Virus record (IMG/VR): IMGVR_UViG_3300028608_000007 | Span: 116,544-180,543 of that record | Reading direction: 5' to 3' (one strand) | Length of the DNA stretch: 64,000 nucleotides | DNA from: a virus | Shown: positions 57,322 to 64,000 of the stretch, piece by piece | How positions within the stretch are numbered: position 1 is the stretch's first letter | Layout of the letters: each line of letters begins with the position of its first letter | Position numbers and translations under genes: made by a program | Notes under the pieces: model-generated | Seen by the model: the letters and a program-made list of their open reading frames with translations, nothing else | What the model was told of the DNA's origin: nothing | Database searches by the model: none

Positions 57322-59340
57322 TTAGCGGTTCCAGGTCCCGGTGAAGGGAGAGCTGAACAGGCGCGAGCCTTGTTGCTGACCGCCACCGTAGTTGAAGAAG
57401 CCACCAACGTTGTTGGCAACCAGGTGGTTGAGGTCGTAGCCGCCGCGCTGGGACAGGACGTTGTTGTCGTCCAGGCCTTTGGCAGGACGCACGTTCAGAC
57501 CGCAACGTACGATTGCTTCGGACAGCGCTTCCAGGAACCCGTTGTCGAACGACACGCGACGAGCGAAGCCCTTGACGTGGATTTCCGAGGCCAGGAGCTG
57601 GCGCAGGATTTCCTTGCGCTGAGCCAGGCGGATTTCCAGAGGGACCTGCACGTTGCGGTGGGTTTCTTCCCAGGCTTCGACCAGTTTCGGGTTGGTCTTG
57701 CCAGCGAGGTTCAGGATGGCCAGGTAGTCGATTTCACGCAGGTCACGACGATTGCCTTCGCGATCGTAGTAGAAGCCCAGGTGAATGCGGTCTTGGTCGT
57801 CGTAGCACACCGGCTTGCTGGCGTCGAACAGTTGCTGGAAGTGACCCATGGTCAGGTTGTTGGCTGCTTGCAGGATGGTCAGACGCGCATTCTCGTCGCC
57901 GTTGGCGGCCGCGATGTAGGTCTGGTGAATCCAGGACAGCTCGCCAACCTCGGCGATGTCGAGGGTGAAGATCAGCTTCTGGGCGATCAGGGTGTTGATG
58001 AGCTGACGCATTTCGTTGTCACCGAAGTCGGCGGAACGAGTCGGCAGTGCATCAGGCTTGGCGTTCGGATCACCAGTCAGGTTGACTTCGTAACCGACCG
58101 CACCGATGTCTTTCAGATCGACGTCGGTAGCCTTGCCCTTGTTGGCGCGCCAGGTGCCGGTGTACAGGCCGTTGCGGTTCAGACCGAAAGCGGTGGACAG
58201 GGTCAGCAGTTGCAGTTCCATGTTCACGGCGTCGGTCAGGGTGTCGACCGAAGTCATCACCAGACGCGGCTGGTACATCTGAGTCGGCATCATTTGCTGC
58301 TGGCCGAACATACCGAAGGCGTTCTGCTGCGGCTGGAAGCCAGCTTGAGCCGGTTGGTACATCAGGTCAACGTACGCACCCACGCGGGTGAGCTGACGGG
58401 TTTGTTGCAGGCTGAACTGCGAGTCAGCTTGGGACTGCGCGGACATGGTGACGATGATGTCTTCACGTACCGGCATGCCGACCAGGTCTTCACCGTGGGC
58501 ACGAGTGAACTCGACACGAGCGCTCAGTTGGTCACCAGCGCCGACTTCACCCAGGGTGAACGGTTCTTCGGTGCCGCCGAGTTGGCTGTCCATGATGGTG
58601 TAGCAGGCCTGGGTGCTGTTGTGCAGCAGGCGGTTGAAGCGGTTCTCGGTGCTGACTTCAGCTTCGGCCGGAATCACGATGCCACCGGCGTCGTGGATCT
58701 GAGCGTTCACGCCGAAGCTGTTGATGACGAACTGCTCCAGAACTTGCCAGTACGACTTGTTCAGGTAGATGTCACCAGGCACGATGTCGACTTCGACGGT
58801 GGTGCCGCCCAGGTTGACACTGTTCGGGTCCAGCGGCGCACCGCTCGATTCGATCAGCATGCTGTAGACCGCGATGTGGTCTTGGCCCTGGAAGTTTTCG
58901 TGGTAGCAGACCAGGATGCTGGAGAAGGTCACTTTGGACTGGTTGTTGTCCAGTACCAGGATGGTGAACTCTTTCTTCTGCTGTTCGGTCAGCACTTTGG
59001 CTGCACGTTCTTTCAGGCCGGTCTGGATGGTCTGAACGTCTTCACCGGACATGTTCCGAGGAACAGGACGACGGTGGTTGGCGTTGACGTCGAGGACCGA
59101 ACGGCCACGGCTGCCGACGCGGGAGTTTTGCTGGTTCATCTGAGCACCTGCGTTGAAAGGTTGTTGCGGTTGAGCGTTGCCACCGTTCGGCTGCTGTTGC
59201 TGACCGGCCGGTTGTTGTGGTTGCTGGGCTTGTTCAGCGCCCTGCGGATTCATGCCTGCTTTCAGCATGGCGTCTGCCATTGCGCTGTTCGCTGGTTGGT
59301 TCCCCTGACTCTGGCCAGGTTGATTGCGTTTGACGGACAT
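57322..59340 (-). CDS. chmA: Candidate phage-nucleus shell protein, chimallin (ChmA)
   Basis: 672 aa from ATG 59340 after AAGGAA. Residues 1-90 are Gln/Asn/Pro/Gly rich and probably disordered; the rest is a large folded alpha/beta region, ending in a Gly/Gln/Arg-rich tail, which fits a self-assembling protein with flexible ends. It has the strongest codon bias of the window, its own early-type promoter with an 80-base leader, a strong terminator, and lies directly before the beta' N-terminal gene, the same arrangement as gp54 (ChmA) and gp55 in phiKZ. ChmA builds the protein shell around phage DNA in the host cytoplasm. Sequence identity to known chimallins was not tested, so this rests on position and expression signs. 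Confidence 0.6.
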   Translation of the reverse strand: MSVKRNQPGQSQGNQPANSAMADAMLKAGMNPQGAEQAQQPQQPAGQQQQPNGGNAQPQQPFNAGAQMNQQNSRVGSRGRSVLDVNANHRRPVPRNMSGEDVQTIQTGLKERAAKVLTEQQKKEFTILVLDNNQSKVTFSSILVCYHENFQGQDHIAVYSMLIESSGAPLDPNSVNLGGTTVEVDIVPGDIYLNKSYWQVLEQFVINSFGVNAQIHDAGGIVIPAEAEVSTENRFNRLLHNSTQACYTIMDSQLGGTEEPFTLGEVGAGDQLSARVEFTRAHGEDLVGMPVREDIIVTMSAQSQADSQFSLQQTRQLTRVGAYVDLMYQPAQAGFQPQQNAFGMFGQQQMMPTQMYQPRLVMTSVDTLTDAVNMELQLLTLSTAFGLNRNGLYTGTWRANKGKATDVDLKDIGAVGYEVNLTGDPNAKPDALPTRSADFGDNEMRQLINTLIAQKLIFTLDIAEVGELSWIHQTYIAAANGDENARLTILQAANNLTMGHFQQLFDASKPVCYDDQDRIHLGFYYDREGNRRDLREIDYLAILNLAGKTNPKLVEAWEETHRNVQVPLEIRLAQRKEILRQLLASEIHVKGFARRVSFDNGFLEALSEAIVRCGLNVRPAKGLDDNNVLSQRGGYDLNHLVANNVGGFFNYGGGQQQGSRLFSSPFTGTWNR

Positions 59341-59418
59341 CTCGTGTTCCTTTTCATTGGGGTGGGCACTACGACACACCATTTGCCTATGATCTATTTA
59401 TTTACATCGGCATGATGT

Positions 59419-59442
59419 CACAAGGGTAATATGTGGCTCAAA
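59419..59442 (-). promoter_or_regulatory. Candidate early promoter of the shell-protein gene
   Basis: Minus strand TTTGAGCCACATATTACCC then TTGTG. Perfect core ATATTAC. About 80 bases before ATG at 59340. Confidence 0.65.
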
Positions 59443-59497
59443 TTGCTTCGAATCAAATACTACCCCTGCGGGTTACAAAGATCATGCGCCCATAACG

Positions 59498-59517
59498 CTA
59501 AGTGCCGTAGCACCTAG
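59498..59517 (-). terminator. Stem-loop after the 59561 gene
   Basis: CTAAGTGC, loop CGTA, GCACCTAG with one mismatch; minus-strand continuation is CGTTATGGG. Weak terminator candidate. The rest of 59341-59560 holds the promoter and no gene. Confidence 0.4.
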
Positions 59518-59560
59518 TTGAGAGCATTCTCCTATAACATAGTGCAGTGTATGTAAGAAA

Positions 59561-59857
59561 TTACTTTATCCTCACATTGCTGATGAGGGAGTACACGTTA
59601 AGCCCTGCCGCCTTAGCGGCTTTCCGAGCTTCCATCTCGGCAGGTAGTTCGAAGGTTTGTTTGGACTCGAAAACAAACTCCGTGATATCGTGGCCACGGT
59701 TATTGCTGATCCCCAGTACAACTTTACGCTCGAACTTCTTCTTGGCTTTAACAGCGGCCTTCACCGGTTCCGGTGCAGCAGGAACTTGACCGGAAGACCG
59801 GGCAATCTCCAAACGCAGTGCTGCTTCGAAATCCGAGAGTTCTTTGCTAACAACCAT
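59561..59857 (-). CDS. Small basic protein before the shell-protein gene (98 aa)
   Basis: Lys/Ala-rich centre (about 30-50, KAAVKAKKKFERK) between a helical start and a short alpha/beta end. It could bind nucleic acid. No family recognised. It has its own early-type promoter and ribosome-site hairpin, so it is likely made at once on infection. Confidence 0.6.
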   Translation of the reverse strand: MVVSKELSDFEAALRLEIARSSGQVPAAPEPVKAAVKAKKKFERKVVLGISNNRGHDITEFVFESKQTFELPAEMEARKAAKAAGLNVYSLISNVRIK

Positions 59858-59860
59858 GGC

Positions 59861-59876
59861 TCAACTCCTAAGTTGA
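59861..59876 (-). promoter_or_regulatory. Ribosome-site hairpin (TAGG loop)
   Basis: Minus strand TCAACT, loop TAGG, AGTTGA, three bases before ATG at 59857. Perfect six-pair stem. Confidence 0.55.
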
Positions 59877-59910
59877 AAAAAGTTTATAAGACAGATTACC
59901 TAGTGTCTGT

Positions 59911-59934
59911 CACGTGGATATTATGTATTTGAAA
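59911..59934 (-). promoter_or_regulatory. Candidate early promoter
   Basis: Minus strand TTTCAAATACATAATATCC then ACGTG. Core ATAATAT is a variant. About 55 bases before ATG at 59857. Confidence 0.5.
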
Positions 59935-59966
59935 TTCCTTTTAATCAACTCTAAAGGGCCGCCCCA

Positions 59967-61067
59967 ATGTACAGCCTTTTCAATGAACCGATCTGGGGTA
60001 CGCAAGGTGCTAGCATTACCTTCCCCAAGTATCAGCGCGCTATTCAGGGGCTGCGCCAGAATCTCGAGAAGGTGATCGAGTACAACCGTACCTATCCACG
60101 TGCTGTTGATAGTGGTCACTTCCTCGTGAAATTGCTGCAATCCCTTAACGTACCATTATCCATGGACGTCAACATTTACAGGGACCGGGTTGAGGAAGTC
60201 GCTGAGGGTGCCAGCATGGCCTTCAACATGACCTCTTCATTATACAGGGGTCGGGTGTTCAGTCCAGGGGTTTTCTACGGTCCCGGTTCCTACGAGGTTG
60301 TGATTGCCCACTCTGAGGAATTCGACCTGCGCGGGATTGAGGATAACTGGGAAGACCTGTGCCCAGTGACTTTCCTTACTCACCCCAAGACAGACCTCGG
60401 TATGGATACTCCTATGGGTTTCCAGACCAACGGCGAAGAAGGCCTGTCGGTTATCTTGGTAAACATTCCGATGCTGGCGGTTCAGTACCGCATGTGGCGC
60501 ATCCGTGAATGGCACCAGAACAATGAAGCACAGCGGACGATCATGCAGTTCATGTCGTCGTATCCCCTGAACAACGCTTTGCACTCCCAGTTGGATTTGG
60601 CTATCCTCAATCGGTTCATGGCGATTTATCGTGGTGATCCTCGGGGGATGTCCATGATCCGTAAACCATACACCCTCACTCGTTGGGAAGCGGAACTGGA
60701 CTTTGGGCTGGACCAATACGCAGAAGACTTGCAGAAACGCAAGTATACCTTCGATCACTTCCTTGCTGTGTTCAAAGGTGTGTCGTCATGGACCCTGAGA
60801 GACGCTATACGCATTCCTCGCATGGTACCGACCCGTCAGGTTACCTGGGCGCTTGCAATGTCCAGAGCGCGTCTGGTGGACTTCCTGTTGGATTGGACCA
60901 AAGAGAACAATGTCGACCGCAACAAGGGTTACTGTAACGATATCCAATTGGAAACGTCGCGGTTACTCAACGACAGCGCTCTACGCAGCTCCCTTCCACG
61001 CTGGGCATATCCGGCATGGGAAGACCTCTTTAAAGAGATCGTCTCCAAAGCTAAAAGCGTCCGCTAG
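59967..61067 (+). CDS. Hypothetical protein, lone plus-strand gene (366 aa)
   Basis: Not recognised. Rich in aromatic residues, Arg and Met; helical C-terminal half (about 230-366) with a basic end. No membrane helix or catalytic motif. It is divergent from the 59561 gene and convergent with the polymerase C-terminal fragment. Ribosome site AAAGGG. Structural or replication roles are both possible. Confidence 0.6.
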   Translation: MYSLFNEPIWGTQGASITFPKYQRAIQGLRQNLEKVIEYNRTYPRAVDSGHFLVKLLQSLNVPLSMDVNIYRDRVEEVAEGASMAFNMTSSLYRGRVFSPGVFYGPGSYEVVIAHSEEFDLRGIEDNWEDLCPVTFLTHPKTDLGMDTPMGFQTNGEEGLSVILVNIPMLAVQYRMWRIREWHQNNEAQRTIMQFMSSYPLNNALHSQLDLAILNRFMAIYRGDPRGMSMIRKPYTLTRWEAELDFGLDQYAEDLQKRKYTFDHFLAVFKGVSSWTLRDAIRIPRMVPTRQVTWALAMSRARLVDFLLDWTKENNVDRNKGYCNDIQLETSRLLNDSALRSSLPRWAYPAWEDLFKEIVSKAKSVR

Positions 61068-61069
61068 AG

Positions 61070-61099
61070 AAACGGGGAAGCCGCAAGGCCTCCCCGTTT
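61070..61099. terminator. Bidirectional terminator between convergent genes
   Basis: AAACGGGGA, mismatch, GCC, loop GCAA, GGC, mismatch, TCCCCGTTT, then CCCTTTATGCCGC. The TAA stop of the polymerase fragment is inside TTTATGCC. Confidence 0.8.
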
Positions 61100-61103
61100 C
61101 CCT

Positions 61104-63332
61104 TTATGCCGCGGCAGACGCTGGAACAAAGTCCGAAACCAACTTGGTATTGTTGTCGTTAGACAAGAACACGCCGAGCGATTCCAAGATCAGATAGAAC
61201 GGTCGGACTGTAGAGTAGACCAGTTTACGAATGTTCATTGCTGACAATACTTCTTTTGGCAGACCCGTCAACTCCACAACATCCTTAGGCAGCAGCAACG
61301 TGGTAGCGTTGGTTTTGCCTGCGTAGGTTGCCATCAGAGTTTCTTTGATCTGTGGATCTTCGATACCTTCCAACCATTGTTGCAGTGCCGTTTTGTTTGG
61401 CAGGTCGAGGGATACCTTGATCGCAGAGTACGGAGGCTTAGGGGCTTCTCCGTATTTTGGACGGAACACACGCTCCCACATGAGGTAGTGTTGGTACGGA
61501 GATTGACCTGGGTTGACGTATGCCGCCGGGTCTTTCACCGAAGTCCGCGCCAAGTAGGTAGACTCAGCACGCATCACAGAACCAATGATGCCGTGTTCGA
61601 TATCCGCCACACGTTGCATGATTTCTGTAATACGGATCTTCTTGCCTTCGATTACGGTGTCCATGATCTCACACATGGTCGACGTAACCTGCTTCATGAT
61701 CGCTGGTGGACAGTTGGAGTCTTTGAGGTAAACCCCTTTGATCTCTTCATCCAGTTCAGCAAACACGTTACCTTCTTTGGCAGCCTTGTAGGCGTAGTAG
61801 TGCTTAGCCATCGAAGTCAGCGAGAACACCGAGAATGCAAACTCGTTCTTCATCGCCAATACGTTCAGCTTCTCAGGTACCACACCGAGTGTAGTCGAGA
61901 GCATAGCCAGAACGTGAATGATCGACTGCGTTGCCAGGTAAACCATGGTGTAATCCACGGCAAACGCGGTTTCGCTAAAGTCAATCTTGCCGGTGTACCA
62001 CTCCACCCAGTTCTGTACGGTAAAGATCGTAGAGTCTGTGTCGGAGGTAATTGCTACGTGGCGGACCGAGTCACGAATCCATGCAACCGAAGCTGGCATG
62101 TTGTCCGATACCCAGAACGCTTTGATCAGGTATTGGTATTCGTTCAATACCGCATGGATGTTCTTGATGGTTGCCCCGATCAAGCAGTAGTTCGCAGGGT
62201 TAACTTCCAGCAAACGACCCAGACCCAAGCCTTGCAGCTCCTTAGCACACAGGAGGCTCACAAACGCTTTCAAGTCCGCATCCATACCCTTGACATAGGT
62301 CTTGGCTTCATCCAGCTCCAGAGGCACCTCAGCCTTCATAGAGAGACGAGCCATGAACACACGCATCGGACCATCGTTGAACTTTGCCAAGTGCCAGCAA
62401 TCGCCGACATAAGCAAAGGCTGCCCGTTGCAGATCGTTCATACCCTCAACCAACTTACGGATCTCTTCGACCTGACGTTTGTTGGTCCAGTAGTGATGAG
62501 TGGAGTACAGGATCAACTCCATAACTTCATCTACAGTCGGCGCACGGAAACCGTACAGCGACATGGCTTTCTCGATCAACTCGTAGTCAACATGACCAAT
62601 GATGCTGACGATGTTCGCCTTCACTACGTCAGGGCACCAGTAGTGACGGTTGCCTGCCAAGAACTTCTCGTTGTTGGCGTTACCCAGGCTGGTGGCTACA
62701 CGACAGGTCGAAGTCAGACTCGAGTGAGCAGACTTGTTGTGCAGGATCGTGGAGGTCGACGCTTGTGCCCCGGACAGACTGTTGTTCGCAATCTTGTACG
62801 TGGTTTGTTCGTTCTCCTTAAGTTCTGCCAGTTCTTCCATCTGTACAGCATGGCGGCGGAACTTCTTGACTGCTTCAACATCCCCGGCTTTCTCAGCCTC
62901 ATCTGCTTTCAGATTGGATTCTTGTTGCTCCATCTGCGCATTGTGACCTTCCTTCTTTACAGCACCCCGGCCCACAATGTTACCGGTGATGTATTCCGAC
63001 AGTAGAGAAGGGATCACGTCCGGGTGTTCGTACACAGTCATGGACGGTGCAAACAACCAGTTGTTGTCCTTGATGTCCTTGAGGTAAGTCGAGTAAGTGA
63101 TCTCCATACGCTCACGGTCACCGACTTTGTTGCGGTGCAGGCAGAACAGAGCTGGGTCTTTGATCTCGAATTTACCACCAGGACCTGTCACACGGTGAAT
63201 GTACCCTTGACAGTCTTCCAACGGCTTCCCCGTACGAACATGCAAAAAGATCGCCATGTCTCGACGGTAGTTAGCCAGAATATCTAGGTCGCGCTTATAA
63301 GCGGACGCTGGCTTGATGAAATGGTTTTCCAT
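61104..63332 (-). CDS. DNA polymerase family B, C-terminal fragment (motifs B and C)
   Basis: 742 aa from ATG 63332 (MENHFIKP) after GGGAG. Motif B, KIANNSLSG (K180, N184, G188), binds the incoming nucleotide; motif C, ITSDTDSTIF (D431, D433), holds catalytic Mg. There is no exonuclease domain and no motif A. Those lie in the 21913-23604 product. The 120-160 region is a long charged helix insertion. The chain continues 300 residues past motif C, as a thumb domain would. Together the two chains contain every family B motif once, so they should form one enzyme. Confidence 0.85.
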   Translation of the reverse strand: MENHFIKPASAYKRDLDILANYRRDMAIFLHVRTGKPLEDCQGYIHRVTGPGGKFEIKDPALFCLHRNKVGDRERMEITYSTYLKDIKDNNWLFAPSMTVYEHPDVIPSLLSEYITGNIVGRGAVKKEGHNAQMEQQESNLKADEAEKAGDVEAVKKFRRHAVQMEELAELKENEQTTYKIANNSLSGAQASTSTILHNKSAHSSLTSTCRVATSLGNANNEKFLAGNRHYWCPDVVKANIVSIIGHVDYELIEKAMSLYGFRAPTVDEVMELILYSTHHYWTNKRQVEEIRKLVEGMNDLQRAAFAYVGDCWHLAKFNDGPMRVFMARLSMKAEVPLELDEAKTYVKGMDADLKAFVSLLCAKELQGLGLGRLLEVNPANYCLIGATIKNIHAVLNEYQYLIKAFWVSDNMPASVAWIRDSVRHVAITSDTDSTIFTVQNWVEWYTGKIDFSETAFAVDYTMVYLATQSIIHVLAMLSTTLGVVPEKLNVLAMKNEFAFSVFSLTSMAKHYYAYKAAKEGNVFAELDEEIKGVYLKDSNCPPAIMKQVTSTMCEIMDTVIEGKKIRITEIMQRVADIEHGIIGSVMRAESTYLARTSVKDPAAYVNPGQSPYQHYLMWERVFRPKYGEAPKPPYSAIKVSLDLPNKTALQQWLEGIEDPQIKETLMATYAGKTNATTLLLPKDVVELTGLPKEVLSAMNIRKLVYSTVRPFYLILESLGVFLSNDNNTKLVSDFVPASAAA

Positions 63333-63402
63333 TAGTGCTCCCGAAAGCGGTAGTCCCACATTCTATTACCCACGGACAGATTTAAATACTGACGTCATAA
63401 AA

Positions 63403-63418
63403 GGAGGCCGAAGCCTCC
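63403..63418 (-). terminator. Terminator after the CYTH-like gene
   Basis: Minus strand GGAGGC, loop TTCG, GCCTCC, then TTTTATGACGTC. Confidence 0.75.
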
Positions 63419-63424
63419 CTTCAT

Positions 63425-64000
63425 TTATTCCTCTTCCGAGGACTCTTCCTGTTCGACCTGAGCAGGTTCAGCTTTCTGGTCTGCCACCATGTTCGCCATG
63501 TCGACGTTGATGGTCCATTCCTTGAAGAGGTTGCCGATGTGGGCGTTTTCTTCTTCGGTGCGCTGGGCAGGCTGGTTCACGATAACCTCTTTGAGAGGGT
63601 ACGGGAATTTCGGCAGCTCAGTTTCCTTGGACTTGACTTCAAGGTCGATCTTGATCCATGGGTGACGCTCGCCACTTTGGGTGGTGTAAACGTCAACTTC
63701 CCATTTCAGGTCAGTGCCTTCGATAGGGAAGAAGTAGCGGGTTTTGTTCAGGCCCTTGTCAGCGAACAGCTTGAACAGTTCGAAGTAATCCTTGGTACAG
63801 ACTTGTTCTACCTCACGTTTGCCCAGTTCCCCGGAGAACTTGGCTTTGACGCACATGTGGTAAACGTTGTCGTTGATAGCACGGACGCGGTTCTGGGCGA
63901 AGTTGCCTTCACCACGGTCGCGATAGGATTCCCATTGCTCCTGCTTTTCCTGGCCGTCGGCCTCTTCCAGGAAACTCCAATCTTCAACACGGGCAAAGAA
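63425..64000 (-). CDS. CYTH-like domain protein, 5' end beyond the window
   Basis: At least 191 aa; the frame stays open to the window edge, upstream of an internal ATG at 63856. The sequence NDNVYHMCVKAKFSGELG, then TRYFFPIEGTDLKWEVDVY, then WIKIDLEVKSKE with P-x-F-P-x-P-LKEVI follows the CYTH pattern (charged alternate strands, WEVDxF, E-x-E, then Pro and EVT), the fold of triphosphate-tunnel enzymes such as inorganic triphosphatase. The C-terminus is acidic (EQEESSEEE). It may bind or cleave triphosphates or nucleotide-like ligands. Codon-biased. Family call is from pattern only, and the N-terminal ExExK motif cannot be seen here. Confidence 0.55.
   Translation of the reverse strand, partial: FFARVEDWSFLEEADGQEKQEQWESYRDRGEGNFAQNRVRAINDNVYHMCVKAKFSGELGKREVEQVCTKDYFELFKLFADKGLNKTRYFFPIEGTDLKWEVDVYTTQSGERHPWIKIDLEVKSKETELPKFPYPLKEVIVNQPAQRTEEENAHIGNLFKEWTINVDMANMVADQKAEPAQVEQEESSEEE

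Noticed and set aside
57256-59415. Plus-strand open frame of 719 codons opposite the shell-protein gene
   Set aside because: It is a by-product of the extreme codon bias of the minus-strand gene (few stop codons in the antisense frame); no ribosome site, and its composition is not protein-like.
1-64000. CRISPR arrays, insertion sequences, integrase or attachment sites
   Set aside because: No direct-repeat arrays, transposase or integrase motifs, or long terminal inverted repeats were found by reading through both strands.

Overview
This window reads as part of the genome of a large lytic tailed phage of the phiKZ-like, nucleus-forming type (Chimalliviridae), probably infecting Pseudomonas or another gammaproteobacterium; the host cannot be fixed from sequence alone. 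Three observations support this. There are fragments of multisubunit RNA polymerase: one beta' N-terminal half carrying NADFDGD, one beta C-terminal half carrying GHGNKG, and two different beta' C-terminal halves, which implies two phage RNA polymerases. There is a highly diverged family B DNA polymerase. There are virion proteins with S-x-E maturation sites followed by membrane-active segments. There are no tRNAs, insertion sequences or CRISPR arrays that I can see. Genes are packed tightly, often with ATGA or TAATG overlaps, and mostly lie on the minus strand.

Layout. 0-4.1 kb holds virion-type genes on the plus strand plus a four-member paralogue family. 4.1-9.6 kb is a minus-strand chain of translationally coupled structural or baseplate genes ending in thymidylate kinase. 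9.7-14.7 kb has a small operon, an inner-body-like protein and three structural genes. 14.8-18.8 kb has two plus-strand genes, the larger probably a baseplate wedge protein. 18.9-21.8 kb is a second inner-body-like operon that includes an M48-like membrane metallopeptidase. 21.9-23.6 kb is the exonuclease plus motif A half of DNA polymerase. 23.6-29.3 kb is an accessory zone of small genes: a methyltransferase-like protein, tandem paralogues and a cluster of exported or membrane proteins. 29.4-30.1 kb holds a candidate structured RNA and a small P-loop protein. 30.1-33.3 kb holds an HslV-like hydrolase and a DarG/TARG1-type macrodomain protein. 33.3-35.4 kb holds late, codon-biased genes. 35.5-38.6 kb holds a beta' C-terminal half, probably of the virion RNA polymerase. 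38.7-59.9 kb is a long minus-strand block that looks colinear with phiKZ gp54-gp75: candidate nuclear shell protein, beta' N, SbcD-like nuclease, SSB-like protein, gp68/69/70-like proteins, beta C, beta' C and a helicase. 60-63.3 kb holds one plus-strand gene and the motif B and C half of DNA polymerase. A CYTH-like protein runs off the right edge.

Regulation visible in the sequence. Seven minus-strand units are preceded by a shared 24-bp element with core TATTAC, resembling the phiKZ early promoter. Operons end in stem-loops that are very often followed by T(2-4)ATGCC(G)TC instead of a long T run. At least a dozen minus-strand genes carry a small hairpin holding the Shine-Dalgarno sequence just before the start codon.

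Working together: the polymerase fragments, SSB, SbcD-like nuclease, helicase and split DNA polymerase form the replication and transcription core, probably housed in the shell built by the candidate ChmA. The left half supplies virion parts. The 23-33 kb zone is the most likely place for host-takeover and counter-defence functions.
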